A DNA stretch of 64,000 nt from Rossellomorea vietnamensis. GTDB taxonomy: Bacteria; Bacillota; Bacilli; Bacillales; Bacillaceae_B. The stretch covers positions 62,001 to 126,000 of the forward strand of contig NZ_LIXZ01000006.1 of assembly GCF_001305855.1 (NCBI RefSeq). Direction: 5' to 3'. Each line of letters begins with the position of its first letter. The first letter of the stretch is position 1. Below the pieces are notes generated by a model. The model did not search any database, was not told the origin of the DNA, and saw only the letters and a program-made list of their open reading frames with translations. Below are positions 37,043 through 45,984 of this stretch, piece after piece. Made by a program: the position numbers and the translations under genes.

Positions 37043-37942
37043 TTACTCCGCCAACAGCTCTTCAAACATCCCCGCCAAAGAGACCCCGGTTTTCCATCCA
37101 TCATGTCCATCCCCTACAGACCAGCACGCAGACAGAATGGAATGACAAAATCCATATTGAAGCAGCCGCTCATAAGAGAGGGAAAGGAGGGAAGCGATAG
37201 TCTCTGTCCTATATCGGAGCAGCTTTAACGGGGCATCCCATTTCTCCCATTCATTCAACATAAACTGAATGCAGTCATACTCCCTTTCGCCGATCAATCC
37301 TTTGGGATCGATGGATGTCCAACCGGAAGAAGCGGAGTAGAGTATGTTTCCGTGATGAAGATCACCGTGAAGAAGATAGAGATCTGTGGACGTATTCAGC
37401 AACTCCGGATAAAGCGCTTCAGCTTTCACGACGAGATGCGGAGGAATGGGACCGGTTCCTCCGTTAAAACGTTCCCGTAACCTCCCGATGCCCTTTGACC
37501 AGGATTGAACCGTGGGATAGGGGTGGCGGCTGACAGGTTTATGCCAAAGTCCCTTGGCAGTATGGGTGAAGATAGAGAGGACCTCTTCTTCATCATCAAT
37601 AGAGTGAAGGGAAGGTCCCGGCATGAGTCGATCTAAAAGGATCCAGCCTTCTTCCTTACTGTAGTCGAGCATCTCCACCATCCCTTTTCCTTGAAAATCC
37701 TGTAGGGCATGAAACTCATTGGAAAAATCATTGTTCGGATACCCGATCTTTAAAACGGCATCCCGCTCACGTCCGATCTGGACAGGCACTACAAAGTTAT
37801 AGCTTAATGAAAAGGGTTCACTGTAGGTTAAATCGAATCGCTTTTTTAATGTGTCCAACAGACCCTCCAAGTGGGATATCCACTCTGGACCTGAATCTCC
37901 ATACATCGTTTGCATTTTTAACTTGAAATCGGTTGGAATCAT
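37043..37942 (-). CDS. APH(6)/hydroxyurea-type phosphotransferase family protein
   Basis: 299 residues. Kinase-like catalytic loop YLLHGDLHHGNILYS and IDPKGLIGE (metal-binding Asp) are those of the streptomycin 6-kinase/Hur family. In the N-lobe only VLKIGYP is obvious. Family members phosphorylate aminoglycosides or other small hydroxylated molecules. Resistance should not be assumed, as chromosomal homologues often have unknown substrates. Start overlaps the yqkD stop (ATGA). Confidence 0.8.
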   Translation of the reverse strand: MIPTDFKLKMQTMYGDSGPEWISHLEGLLDTLKKRFDLTYSEPFSLSYNFVVPVQIGRERDAVLKIGYPNNDFSNEFHALQDFQGKGMVEMLDYSKEEGWILLDRLMPGPSLHSIDDEEEVLSIFTHTAKGLWHKPVSRHPYPTVQSWSKGIGRLRERFNGGTGPIPPHLVVKAEALYPELLNTSTDLYLLHGDLHHGNILYSASSGWTSIDPKGLIGEREYDCIQFMLNEWEKWDAPLKLLRYRTETIASLLSLSYERLLQYGFCHSILSACWSVGDGHDGWKTGVSLAGMFEELLAE

Positions 37943-38865
37943 GAGACATCTCCCTTGTCGGTTGGTACAAACTGCTCCAGAAATCGTTGGATCACTTCCT
38001 CATATTGCTCAGGGTTGTCATTATATGACTGGGCATGGGTCCCGCTGAAGTCGAGGAACAGCTCCTTTGGTCCCTGCTTTTTTTCGAAAAGATCCTTTGT
38101 CATTTGAGGCAGGATGAAGTCATCATTTTGGCTATGGATAAATAACACAGGTTTCCGGATGTTTTGAACAACCGAAATAGGAGATAAATCCTTCAGTGTG
38201 TATCCCTGTCGCAGCTTCAGCGTACCATCCACGAGGGGAAGGAGGAACTTTGCCGGCATCTTCACTTCAGCATTCATCCGGTAGGCGAGCTGTTCACCGA
38301 AGTCGGAGAAGGGACAATCGGCAATATAAAAATCAGCCCGGTCCTCCACACTTCCGGCATAGAGGATCAAAGTCGCAGCTCCCATCGATTCCCCGTGGAT
38401 CCCGAAGAATACATCGTCCCCTTCCCGGCGGATCAGTTCATCCACAACAGACTTCAGATCGAATTTTTCAAAATAACCGTAGCTTGTTGTCTTGCCGCCG
38501 GAGTCCCCGTGACGCCTGTGGTCGTATATCACGGCATTGAACCCCTGTTTGATGAAAAGGTTCATATATTTAATGGAATTCAACTTATTCTCCGTCACCC
38601 CATGGGAAAAAATCATGAATTTTTTATGAGGGTGAGGGTTCACGAAAACCGCCTTTATGTCGTATCCATACCGGGAAGGGATCACTACCTCTTCTTTAGG
38701 GAGGGAATCATATTCCTCTTCGATCAGCCGGGTCGATTCCGTTTCACGTGCCCGGATGAAGTCATCCCCTTTTTTCGGTAAATACATAAATCGATTGGTT
38801 ATATAAACTCCAAGCAGACCGATGAAAGAAAGGGTCCCGCCCAGAATCGCAAGTTTTTTTCGCAT
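37939..38865 (-). CDS. yqkD: Alpha/beta hydrolase YqkD
   Basis: 308 residues. One N-terminal membrane helix, then an alpha/beta hydrolase with oxyanion region FSHGVTENK, nucleophile elbow GIHGESMGAATL and late His in SGTHAQSY. Probably membrane-anchored with an extracytoplasmic or membrane-proximal active site. Substrate unknown. GAGGTGA precedes the ATG. Confidence 0.87.
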   Translation of the reverse strand: MRKKLAILGGTLSFIGLLGVYITNRFMYLPKKGDDFIRARETESTRLIEEEYDSLPKEEVVIPSRYGYDIKAVFVNPHPHKKFMIFSHGVTENKLNSIKYMNLFIKQGFNAVIYDHRRHGDSGGKTTSYGYFEKFDLKSVVDELIRREGDDVFFGIHGESMGAATLILYAGSVEDRADFYIADCPFSDFGEQLAYRMNAEVKMPAKFLLPLVDGTLKLRQGYTLKDLSPISVVQNIRKPVLFIHSQNDDFILPQMTKDLFEKKQGPKELFLDFSGTHAQSYNDNPEQYEEVIQRFLEQFVPTDKGDVS

Positions 38866-38937
38866 GTCGTCACCTCAAGGAACATCGTTTACTATTATTG
38901 TAGCAAAAGAAGGAAAAAAGAGGAATTTTGAAGACGT

Positions 38938-38966
38938 AAAAAAAGTGCCTCAGAGAGAGACACTTC
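38938..38966 (-). terminator. Terminator of the 43-residue ORF
   Basis: On the minus strand, stem AAGTGTC / GGCACTT followed by seven T residues. Confidence 0.7.
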
Positions 38967-38986
38967 ATGGTGAATGAGATCTGACA

Positions 38987-39118
38987 TTACGATTTTGCAT
39001 TTTGTCCTTTAGCAGGATGAATGGCTTTATCCAATTCTTCTTTCGCCATGGTGTTAGAAACCGTATCTGCATTCGGTTTGCCTTTTTGACTGAATCCTTT
39101 ATCGCGTTTTTGGCTCAT
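38987..39118 (-). CDS. Small basic hydrophilic protein (43 aa), unknown
   Basis: ORF of 43 codons beginning MSQKRDKGFSQKGKPNADTV and ending KGQNAKS. AAGGAGA lies 9 bases upstream and a terminator follows, so expression is likely. No hydrophobic segment and no Cys. Such small Lys/Gln/Asn-rich proteins in Bacillus are often spore or stress proteins, but I do not recognise this one and it lacks the SASP alpha/beta motif. Confidence 0.7.
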   Translation of the reverse strand: MSQKRDKGFSQKGKPNADTVSNTMAKEELDKAIHPAKGQNAKS

Positions 39119-39179
39119 GTGACTCATCTCCTTAAAGGTTATCCTCTTTAGAATGCTCGGAGGAGAGAGGACATATGCA

Positions 39180-40082
39180 CTACTGATTCAATTCATAAAG
39201 GCGGTAATAACCGCTTTCCACAGGACGGCTGATATGAGGTTTCACGACGTCGATGGCAAGGGCGAGTTTCTCAAGGTCAACCCCTGTGGAAACCCCCATT
39301 TCCTCAAGCATAAATACGACATCCTCCGTCGCGACATTCCCTGTTGCACCGGGGGCGAAAGGGCAGCCTCCGAGTCCGCCTGCACTTGTGTCAAAGCGGT
39401 CGACTCCCGCTTCAAGCGACGCAAGGATATTCGCGAGCGCCATCTTACGGGTGTCATGGAAATGTGCCGTAAGCAGTGTGTCGGGTAATTCTTGTTTCAG
39501 TAATGAAAAGAGATGATAGGCTTCAGACGGATTGGCCCGTCCCACCGTATCGGCGACACTCAATTCATCCACACCTAATGAAACGAATTCCTTACAAAGG
39601 GAAAGAGTATCTTCCGGTAAGATCTTCCCTTCGTATGGACAGTAGAAAGCGGTCGAAATGCAGGCTCTCACGAAATAGCCCTTTTCTTTCAGCTCCGCAA
39701 TGAGAGGAGCCAGTCCTATCATGGCTTCCTCAGTCGTTTTATTAATGTTTTTTTGATTGAAGGAATTGCTGACACCGACAAAGACGGCTACAGAACGGCA
39801 TCCCGTTTCATATACACGCTCAATCCCTCTTTTATTTGGTGCAAGAACGATATCACGTGAATCCATGGTCATGCAGGCATCGACAATCTCACCTGCATCC
39901 TGCATTTGTGGAACCCATTTAGGGGAAACAAACGAAGTCAGCTCCATTTCGTTCACACCTGATTGTTTCAACCGAAGAATAAATTCTTTTTTAACGTCCG
40001 TCGGGACAAAGTTCTTTTCATTTTGCAAGCCGTCTCTCGGACCTACTTCAATGATTGTGGCTTTTTTAGGTAAGTTCATCAT
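39180..40082 (-). CDS. yngG: Hydroxymethylglutaryl-CoA lyase
   Basis: 300 residues. TIM-barrel start EVGPRDGLQNEK with metal-binding Asp, HFHDTR metal ligands, and the catalytic-loop GGCPFAPGATGNVATEDV with its conserved Cys. It splits HMG-CoA into acetoacetate and acetyl-CoA, the last step of leucine catabolism. The thiolase and CoA-transferase genes opposite can use the acetoacetate. Ribosome site GGAGGAG; ATG at 40079 equally possible. Confidence 0.93.
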   Translation of the reverse strand: MMNLPKKATIIEVGPRDGLQNEKNFVPTDVKKEFILRLKQSGVNEMELTSFVSPKWVPQMQDAGEIVDACMTMDSRDIVLAPNKRGIERVYETGCRSVAVFVGVSNSFNQKNINKTTEEAMIGLAPLIAELKEKGYFVRACISTAFYCPYEGKILPEDTLSLCKEFVSLGVDELSVADTVGRANPSEAYHLFSLLKQELPDTLLTAHFHDTRKMALANILASLEAGVDRFDTSAGGLGGCPFAPGATGNVATEDVVFMLEEMGVSTGVDLEKLALAIDVVKPHISRPVESGYYRLYELNQ

Positions 40083-40159
40083 TTCACTCCTCCCCCTCTA
40101 TTTTAAGAAAATTTCGACATATAAATCAATATAAAAATTTTTTGGCGAATTTAGAGGAA

Positions 40160-40173
40160 TTTAACCGCTTACA
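40160..40173 (+). promoter_or_regulatory. Weak cre-like site before the thiolase operon
   Basis: TTTAACCGCTTACA matches the cre consensus at 12 of 14 positions and keeps the CG centre and the right half-site. It lies about 80 bases before the thiolase start and about 80 before the divergent lyase gene. Confidence 0.35.
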
Positions 40174-40253
40174 TAGAATGAGTTAAAGTGGAACTGTTTT
40201 ATAGGTAATGAATAGGCAAGCACATCAGTCAGAAGAGAAAGGGAGGAAGAACG

Positions 40254-41441
40254 ATGTCGAATGAAGTTGTCATTGTGAGTGCAGTACGCACGGCCATCGG
40301 AAGTTTTAACGGATCTTTAAAAGGTATTTCCGCTCCGGAACTTGGAGCGATTGTCATTAAAGATGCCCTGGAGAAGGCTGGTTTAAGTGGTAATGATGTT
40401 GATGAAGTGATCATGGGGAATGTGTTGCAGGCAGGGTTGGGACAGAACCCGGCTCGTCAAGCATCCAGCAAAGCGGGACTGCCTGAACAGGTACCTGCCA
40501 TGACGATTAATAAAGTGTGTGGATCAGGATTAAAAACGGTTCATCTCGCAACACAGGCAATCCTTTCTGGGGATGCAGATATCATCGTTGCAGGTGGAAT
40601 GGAAAATATGAGTCAGGCTCCATATCTATTAAAAGGAGCTAGAGAAGGATATAAGATGGGGGATCAGAAAGTCGTCGACAGCATGATATCAGACGGTTTA
40701 TGGTGTGCCTTTAATGATTACCATATGGGTGTGACGGCAGAAAATCTATGTGACCGTTACTCTCTCTCAAGAGAAGAACAGGACGAATTCGCTGCATGGA
40801 GTCAGCAAAAAGCTGCTGCGGCCATTGAATCCGGCCGATTTGATGATGAAATCGTTCCGGTTTCCATCCCGCAGCGAAAAGGGGATCCGGTTGTGTTCAA
40901 GCAGGATGAGTTCCCACGTAAAGGGTCAACGGCCGAGAAATTATCAGGTTTGCGGGCTGCATTCAAAAAGGATGGATCGGTGACAGCAGGTAATGCATCG
41001 GGCATCAATGATGGGGCCGCTGCTGTTGTCGTCATGTCCAGGAAGAAAGCAGACGAACTTGGCATCACCCCTCTCGTGACGATTAAAGGGAACGCCAATG
41101 CCGGTGTAGATCCGAGCGTCATGGGTATCGGACCGGTTGCCGCCGTTAAAAAAGTATTGGAAAAAACAAAGATGACAATTGAGGATATGGAATTAATTGA
41201 AGCAAATGAAGCATTTGCCGCTCAATCATTGGCGGTGGATAAAGAGCTTCAATTCAAAAAGGATGCCCTTAATGTGAACGGGGGAGCCATAGCACTTGGT
41301 CACCCGATTGGAGCCAGCGGAACACGAATCCTCGTGACGCTGATCCATGAGATGAAGAAAAGAGGCGTCCAAAACGGACTCGCTACCCTTTGCATCGGTG
41401 GAGGACAGGGAGTAGCAACCGTTGTTGAACTTAATAAATAA
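40254..41441 (+). CDS. Acetyl-CoA acetyltransferase (thiolase)
   Basis: 395 residues. Catalytic Cys in [11 protein letters not shown] (about Cys88), conserved [19 protein letters not shown] with catalytic His, and terminal CIGGGQG Cys. With ScoAB it converts acetoacetate through acetoacetyl-CoA to acetyl-CoA. GGGAGGAAG precedes the ATG. A ketothiolase of beta-oxidation or isoleucine breakdown is also possible. Confidence 0.93.
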   Translation: MSNEVVIVSAVRTAIGSFNGSLKGISAPELGAIVIKDALEKAGLSGNDVDEVIMGNVLQAGLGQNPARQASSKAGLPEQVPAMTINKVCGSGLKTVHLATQAILSGDADIIVAGGMENMSQAPYLLKGAREGYKMGDQKVVDSMISDGLWCAFNDYHMGVTAENLCDRYSLSREEQDEFAAWSQQKAAAAIESGRFDDEIVPVSIPQRKGDPVVFKQDEFPRKGSTAEKLSGLRAAFKKDGSVTAGNASGINDGAAAVVVMSRKKADELGITPLVTIKGNANAGVDPSVMGIGPVAAVKKVLEKTKMTIEDMELIEANEAFAAQSLAVDKELQFKKDALNVNGGAIALGHPIGASGTRILVTLIHEMKKRGVQNGLATLCIGGGQGVATVVELNK

Positions 41442-41476
41442 GGAATGGGAAAATCCATAATCAAGGAGGGAATACA

Positions 41477-42169
41477 ATGAAAGAAGTATACACTTCATAT
41501 GATGAAGCGGTGGCAGATATTCACGATGGAGCAACATTGATGGTTGGAGGATTCGGCCTGTGCGGGATCCCTGAAAAGCTCATTCTTGCCCTTGTGGAAA
41601 AAGGAGTGAAAAACCTGACCGTCATTTCCAATAACTGTGGGGTAGACGATTGGGGCCTGGGTTTATTACTGAAAAATAAGCAGATTGATAAGATGATAGG
41701 TTCTTATGTCGGCGAAAACAAAGAATTTGAAAGACAGGTATTATCAGGTGAGCTTGAAGTGGAATTGGTTCCCCAGGGGACGCTTGCCGAGAAGATCCGC
41801 GCAGGTGGGGCAGGGATCCCTGCATTCTATACGCCTGCAGGAGTCGGGACACCGGTAGCGGAAGGGAAAGAAACACGCACATTTAATGGAAAAGAATATC
41901 TGCTGGAAGAAGCCTATACAGCCGACTTCTCACTTGTACGTGCGTGGAAAGCCGATAAGATGGGGAATCTGATCTACAACAAAACGGCTCAGAACTTTAA
42001 TCCGATGATTGCAGCTGCGGGGAAAGTGACGATTGCCGAAGTGGAAGAACTGGTTGAAATCGGGGACATCAACCCGAATGAAGTGCACACACCGAGCATC
42101 TACGTGCAGCGTCTGATACAGGCCGAGCAGGAAAAACGGATTGAAAGAAGAACAGTGAGACAAGCATAG
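41477..42169 (+). CDS. scoA: 3-oxoacid CoA-transferase subunit A
   Basis: 230 residues. N-terminal [13 protein letters not shown] and the [13 protein letters not shown] segment of family I CoA-transferase alpha chains. Activates acetoacetate with CoA from succinyl-CoA. AGGAGG precedes the ATG; 35 bases after the thiolase, 18 before scoB. Confidence 0.93.
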   Translation: MKEVYTSYDEAVADIHDGATLMVGGFGLCGIPEKLILALVEKGVKNLTVISNNCGVDDWGLGLLLKNKQIDKMIGSYVGENKEFERQVLSGELEVELVPQGTLAEKIRAGGAGIPAFYTPAGVGTPVAEGKETRTFNGKEYLLEEAYTADFSLVRAWKADKMGNLIYNKTAQNFNPMIAAAGKVTIAEVEELVEIGDINPNEVHTPSIYVQRLIQAEQEKRIERRTVRQA

Positions 42170-42187
42170 AAGGGAGAGTGGAACGGG

Positions 42188-42850
42188 ATGGATCGTGCCA
42201 AAATGCGTGAAAGAATTGCAAGAAGAGCGGAAAAGGAAATAGAAGATGGTTTCTATGTCAACTTAGGAATCGGGATGCCTACACTGGTTGCCAACTACAT
42301 TACAGAAAACAAACAGGTTGTCCTTCAATCTGAAAATGGATTACTCGGAATCGGACCATATCCGGGTGAAGATGAAGTCGATGCCGACCTCATCAATGCC
42401 GGAAAAGAGACTGTTACGGCGATTCCGGGCTCCTCTTACTTTGATAGCTCGGAGTCATTCGGAATGATTCGCGGCGGGCATATCAATATCGCCATCCTTG
42501 GTGGAATGGAAGTAGCCGAAAACGGGGACCTTGCCAACTGGATGATCCCGGGGAAAATGATCAAAGGGATGGGCGGAGCGATGGATCTTGTTCACGGAGC
42601 CCAGCGCATCATCGTCATCATGGAGCATGTCAATAAGGTCGGTGAAAGCAAGATCCTGAAAGAATGCACCCTGCCTCTGACAGGAAAAGGCGTCGTTGAC
42701 CGCATCATCACGGATCGCGCCGTAATGGACGTCACGGATGAAGGACTGCTCCTTCGCGAAGTAGCCAACGGCTTCTCTGTGGAGGATATCCAATCATCCA
42801 CGGATGCGACGTTGATTGTCGGGGATGATGTAGCACTCGAAGCGTATTGA
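42188..42850 (+). CDS. scoB: 3-oxoacid CoA-transferase subunit B
   Basis: 220 residues. The catalytic Glu is in [13 protein letters not shown] (about residue 51). Succinyl-CoA used here could come from the methylmalonyl-CoA mutase in the same window. End of the thiolase-scoA-scoB operon, with a terminator following. Confidence 0.94.
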   Translation: MDRAKMRERIARRAEKEIEDGFYVNLGIGMPTLVANYITENKQVVLQSENGLLGIGPYPGEDEVDADLINAGKETVTAIPGSSYFDSSESFGMIRGGHINIAILGGMEVAENGDLANWMIPGKMIKGMGGAMDLVHGAQRIIVIMEHVNKVGESKILKECTLPLTGKGVVDRIITDRAVMDVTDEGLLLREVANGFSVEDIQSSTDATLIVGDDVALEAY

Positions 42851-42854
42851 TGGA

Positions 42855-42895
42855 GAGCCGGTTAGAAGGGGAAACCCTTTTACCGGCTTTTTATT
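42855..42895 (+). terminator. Terminator of the thiolase-scoAB operon
   Basis: Stem AGCCGGTTAGAAGGG / CCCTTTTACCGGCT with one bulge, then TTTTTATTATTTT. Confidence 0.82.
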
Positions 42896-43016
42896 ATTTT
42901 TGGAAAAGCAGTATAGTAAGTCTGTCAGGTAATAACCGGAATTACTCCGTTAATCTTCACCTTTGACTAAATTCCAAAAAAGATTTATAACTATGACAGA
43001 TAGGGGGAATCAGCAC

Positions 43017-43247
43017 ATGTCCAAGAAAAAGAAACAGGAAGCAGAAATGACGTTAAAGAATTCCATCAACGGGGACCTCTTCGAACAACTGAAGCAGAAG
43101 AAGGCTGAGCTTGAAAAAGTGGAATCTGTGAAGAAGGAAGAGGAGCGCCTTAAAAAAATAGAAGAGAAAAAGCAACGTGAGAAAAACAAGAGTTTTGAAG
43201 AGTTGTTGAATGAAAGCAACATGGATTGGAAGAGTTACAAGGATTGA
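43017..43247 (+). CDS. yqkE: YqkE (DUF3886), charged coiled-coil protein
   Basis: 76 residues, almost entirely Lys/Glu heptad-like helix (FEQLKQKKAELEKVESVKKE) with a conserved end SFEELLNESNMDWKSYK. Function unknown. AGGGGG precedes the ATG. The stop overlaps the next start (TGATG). Confidence 0.87.
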   Translation: MSKKKKQEAEMTLKNSINGDLFEQLKQKKAELEKVESVKKEEERLKKIEEKKQREKNKSFEELLNESNMDWKSYKD

Positions 43248-43777
43248 TGCGGGATGTGAAAGTTGTGCCTCATCAAGCAGACTGGCAAGAGAAATTTGAA
43301 GAAGAAAAACGTGAACTGACAAATCTATTGCCTGACGTAGCCATCCATCATATCGGTTCAACTTCCGTACCGGGCTTAGCCGCTAAACCGATTATAGACA
43401 TAATGATAGAAGTCCCAAGCTTAGAGAGGGTTGATGAACTTAGAGAACAATTCAATCAACTGGGGTTTGTCGGAAAAGGTGAGAATGGTATCCCGAACCG
43501 CCGCTACTTCTATAAAGGAGAAGGAAATGAGCGAGCCGTCCATCTTCATATTTTTCCTTATGGAATCGACCATGTGACCAGGCACTTGGCGTTTCGTGAT
43601 TATTTAAGGGAATTTGACGGGGAAGCAAAACGGTATGGTGACCTGAAATCAATGCTTGCAAAGAAGTTCCCACACGATATGGAAGGCTACATTCAAGGGA
43701 AAGATCAATTTGTGAAGAACCTTGAGAAAAAGGCGTTAAGCTGGAATGAAAAAAATAAGCGGGCAGGGAACCAATAA
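43247..43777 (+). CDS. GrpB/UPF0157 family nucleotidyltransferase-like protein
   Basis: About 176 residues. Family signature IHHIGSTSVPGLAAKPIIDIMIEV with a nucleotidyltransferase-like GST...DxD arrangement, and HLHIFPYG later. Substrate not established for most members. Translationally coupled to yqkE by the TGATG overlap. Confidence 0.88.
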   Translation: MRDVKVVPHQADWQEKFEEEKRELTNLLPDVAIHHIGSTSVPGLAAKPIIDIMIEVPSLERVDELREQFNQLGFVGKGENGIPNRRYFYKGEGNERAVHLHIFPYGIDHVTRHLAFRDYLREFDGEAKRYGDLKSMLAKKFPHDMEGYIQGKDQFVKNLEKKALSWNEKNKRAGNQ

Positions 43778-43799
43778 ACCCTGACCCGCTTATTTTTTT
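43751..43799. terminator. Bidirectional terminator between grpB-like and yqkF
   Basis: Long stem AAAATAAGCGGGCAGGG / CCCTGACCCGCTTATTTTTT with one mismatch, overlapping the end of the GrpB-like coding region. Confidence 0.85.
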
Positions 43800-43800
43800 C

Positions 43801-44724
43801 TCAGTCCCTATGTTGCTCATATCGTGATATTTTTGTTAATTGTTTTAGCATCTCAAGCTCATTTGAAGATAGAGGTTCTGATTTGACAGCCTCGATGTTT
43901 TCCTGAAGCTGTTGGACAGAACTCGCTCCCGGGATGACAGCGCCCACCGACTCATGAGCGAGAATATATTGAAGGGCAAGCTCGTTCATTGAACGGTTGT
44001 CCCCCATTTTCCCATTGATGGACTTCAGTGTTTCTTCAAGCTCTTGATAAGAATAATCCAGATAGCCATCTTCCTTCATTTTCGCAGAAGCTTTGGATAA
44101 CATCTTTTCGGAAAGAAGTCCTTTTGCCAAAGGACCCCGCGCTACGATACTCACCTTATTCTCATCGAGCAGTTCCATCCATTCTTCCGGTCGGCGGTCC
44201 AGTAAGCTGTACTGCATCATGACGCTATCAATGGAAGAAGAACGTAAGAATCGCTTGATGACATTCGGCCGGATGGAAGAGATGCCGTAATAGCGAATCA
44301 GCCCTTCTTTCTTCAATTCTTCAAATGCCTCGATCGTTTCTTCAAAATCGTCTTCGATCGTGCCTCCATGAAGCTGATAAAGGTCGATATAGTCCACTTT
44401 CAAGCGGGAAAGGCTGTCCTTCACGGCAGACTTGATATAGGATTTGGAAGGGTCCCAGCGCCAGCCATCCTCGACATCATTCCAGCGGTTTCCACCTTTT
44501 GTGGCCAGGATGATGTCGTCCCGGACACCGCGAATGGCATTGCCGACGATTTCTTCATTTTGGCCAAAGTCATATAAATCAGCAGTATCAAGATAATTGA
44601 TTCCATTTTCTAAAGCGTGCTGCACAATTTCCTTCGCGGCGCTCTCTTCGGTTCCAAGAGACATACATCCGAGCCCCATCTTAGATACAAATAAATCGGA
44701 GTTTCCTATTTTTCTTTTTTCCAT
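43801..44724 (-). CDS. yqkF: Aldo/keto reductase YqkF
   Basis: 307 residues. AKR fold with catalytic Asp/Tyr in LDTADLYDFGQNEEIVG, Lys in ILATKGG, and NADPH-binding end VIPGASSVQQLQEN. Broad-specificity carbonyl reductase; physiological substrate unknown. Next to mciZ and nudF as in B. subtilis. Confidence 0.92.
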   Translation of the reverse strand: MEKRKIGNSDLFVSKMGLGCMSLGTEESAAKEIVQHALENGINYLDTADLYDFGQNEEIVGNAIRGVRDDIILATKGGNRWNDVEDGWRWDPSKSYIKSAVKDSLSRLKVDYIDLYQLHGGTIEDDFEETIEAFEELKKEGLIRYYGISSIRPNVIKRFLRSSSIDSVMMQYSLLDRRPEEWMELLDENKVSIVARGPLAKGLLSEKMLSKASAKMKEDGYLDYSYQELEETLKSINGKMGDNRSMNELALQYILAHESVGAVIPGASSVQQLQENIEAVKSEPLSSNELEMLKQLTKISRYEQHRD

Positions 44725-44803
44725 GGTATCCGTCCTTTCGACATTAGCACTCTCTATTATATTAACGAAAGTGAGGTCGAATAAACAAAGAAAACGGTCG
44801 GAT

Positions 44804-44929
44804 TCAACGATTTGCGTCGATCCATTCCTTCACAGTGGAGTAGGTATGATTATATTCCTTCAGCTTCGCCTTGATTTCCCATGCCTTCCCTACCAGAATG
44901 ATCCGGTCCTTCTCAGCAATCACCTTCAA
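44804..44929 (-). CDS. mciZ: MciZ, mother-cell inhibitor of FtsZ (41 aa)
   Basis: TTG-initiated ORF encoding MKVIAEKDRIILVGKAWEIK, then AKLKEYNHTYSTVKEWI. The core VGKAWEI-AKLKEY and VK-WI matches B. subtilis MciZ, a 40-residue peptide that caps FtsZ filaments in the mother cell during sporulation. The TTG start keeps the MKV- N-terminus and is preceded by GAGGTGA at 8 bases. Position between yqkF and nudF is conserved. Easily missed because of length and rare start. Confidence 0.88.
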   Translation of the reverse strand: MKVIAEKDRIILVGKAWEIKAKLKEYNHTYSTVKEWIDANR

Positions 44930-44965
44930 GGGTTTTCACCTCGATCCTCGAATGGGATATGGTAA

Positions 44966-44973
44966 AATGTATG
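44966..44973 (-). promoter_or_regulatory. Sigma-E-like -10 element before mciZ
   Basis: On the minus strand CATACATT fits the sigma-E -10 consensus CATACAnT exactly, 36 bases before the TTG. No good -35 (kmATAww) is found 13-15 bases further upstream, so the assignment is tentative. Confidence 0.35.
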
Positions 44974-45010
44974 AGGACAAGGTCAATGACAGAACAAGGA
45001 GAGTTGAACG

Positions 45011-45559
45011 ATGAAAAAATTTGAAGAAAAAACGATTACAACAGAAACGATCTATCAAGGGAAAATCATTGATCTTCAAGTGGATGAAGTCGAGCTTCCA
45101 AACGGCAAGACATCCAAGCGGGAACTGATCAAGCACCCTGGAGCTGTTGCCGTTATTGCTTTAACACCAGAAGGGAAACTTGTCATGGTGGAGCAATATC
45201 GTAAAGCGCTGGAGAAATCCATCATCGAAATTCCAGCCGGGAAGCTTGAACCGGGGGAAGAGCCGGATAAAACCGCCCTGCGTGAATTGGAAGAAGAAAC
45301 GGGTTATGGATGTGGGCATCTGGAACATTTGATTTCATTTTATACGTCGCCTGGATTTGCAGACGAGCTTGTTCACTTGTATATAGCTCATGATATTTAT
45401 CCTATTCACGAATCAAAAGAAGCGGATGAAGATGAATTTGTCGAGTTGATTGAAGTGACAGTAGAAGATGCACTGCAGCTCATCAAAGAACAGAAGATTT
45501 ATGATGCGAAAACGGCGTATGCGGTTCAATATTTGCAGCTGCAGAAGCTTGGGAAATAA
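45011..45559 (+). CDS. nudF: ADP-ribose pyrophosphatase (Nudix)
   Basis: 182 residues. Nudix box G-x5-E-x7-REUXEE is present as GKLEPGEEPDKTALRELEEE (about residues 77-96). It hydrolyses ADP-ribose to AMP and ribose-5-phosphate. Divergent from mciZ; ribosome site AAGGAG. Confidence 0.94.
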   Translation: MKKFEEKTITTETIYQGKIIDLQVDEVELPNGKTSKRELIKHPGAVAVIALTPEGKLVMVEQYRKALEKSIIEIPAGKLEPGEEPDKTALRELEEETGYGCGHLEHLISFYTSPGFADELVHLYIAHDIYPIHESKEADEDEFVELIEVTVEDALQLIKEQKIYDAKTAYAVQYLQLQKLGK

Positions 45560-45576
45560 GAGGAAATGGTGAAGGA

Positions 45577-45613
45577 AAGCTGGACTCCTGTCGAAATGGG
45601 GTCCAGCTTTTTG
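45577..45613 (+). terminator. Terminator of nudF
   Basis: Stem AAGCTGGAC / GTCCAGCTT followed by TTTT. Confidence 0.8.
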
Positions 45614-45620
45614 GCAGGTA

Positions 45621-45720
45621 TTGGTAAAAAAACGCAAATAATGAATAAATGACGCAATAAAGATGGAATTTGACGCAATAAATAAAAAAATGACGCACTC
45701 ACCCTCGATTTTGACGCAAT
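45621..45720. repeat. Element 2 of the helically phased GACGCAAT repeat family (5 units)
   Basis: Units at 45631 (AACGCAAA), 45651, 45672, 45692 (GACGCACT) and 45713, steps 20, 21, 20, 21 bp. Same orientation and layout as 7853-7950. It starts 8 bases after the nudF terminator, as element 1 follows the brxB terminator. The two elements align along their whole length, including lead-in and last spacer. Confidence 0.82.
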
Positions 45721-45984
45721 TATCCCCGTGGAGGTGCAAACGGACCTTCAAATTACTTTCCTCAAAGCCACAAACACCCCCTGAAAGTATCTTTCTTCTA
45801 AAAGATTGATATTATTAGTTGAAAAATCTCTTAAAGCTACTATTTTTTCTCTAAAAGAGGAAAGGAAGAACTGATTTAAATAGTACTAGTCTTCAAAATG
45901 ATGGTATGTATATTCACCAACAGGTACACCGCCGTAAATTTACAAATGAGACCCAAAAGAGGCTAACCTTATTCCATACAGGAA
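45721..45984. other. Intergenic stretch with no recognised feature
   Basis: About 260 bases between the phased repeat and a convergent acetyltransferase gene. No ORF with ribosome site, hairpin terminator or repeat was seen. Confidence 0.45.

Noticed and set aside
37043-37942. Acquired aminoglycoside resistance gene
   Set aside because: Base composition and coupling to yqkD look native, and the family includes many chromosomal members with unknown substrates.
45631-45720. Repetitive peptide encoded by the GACGCAAT units
   Set aside because: Steps alternate between 20 and 21 bases, so no frame is kept through the array, and no ribosome site precedes it.
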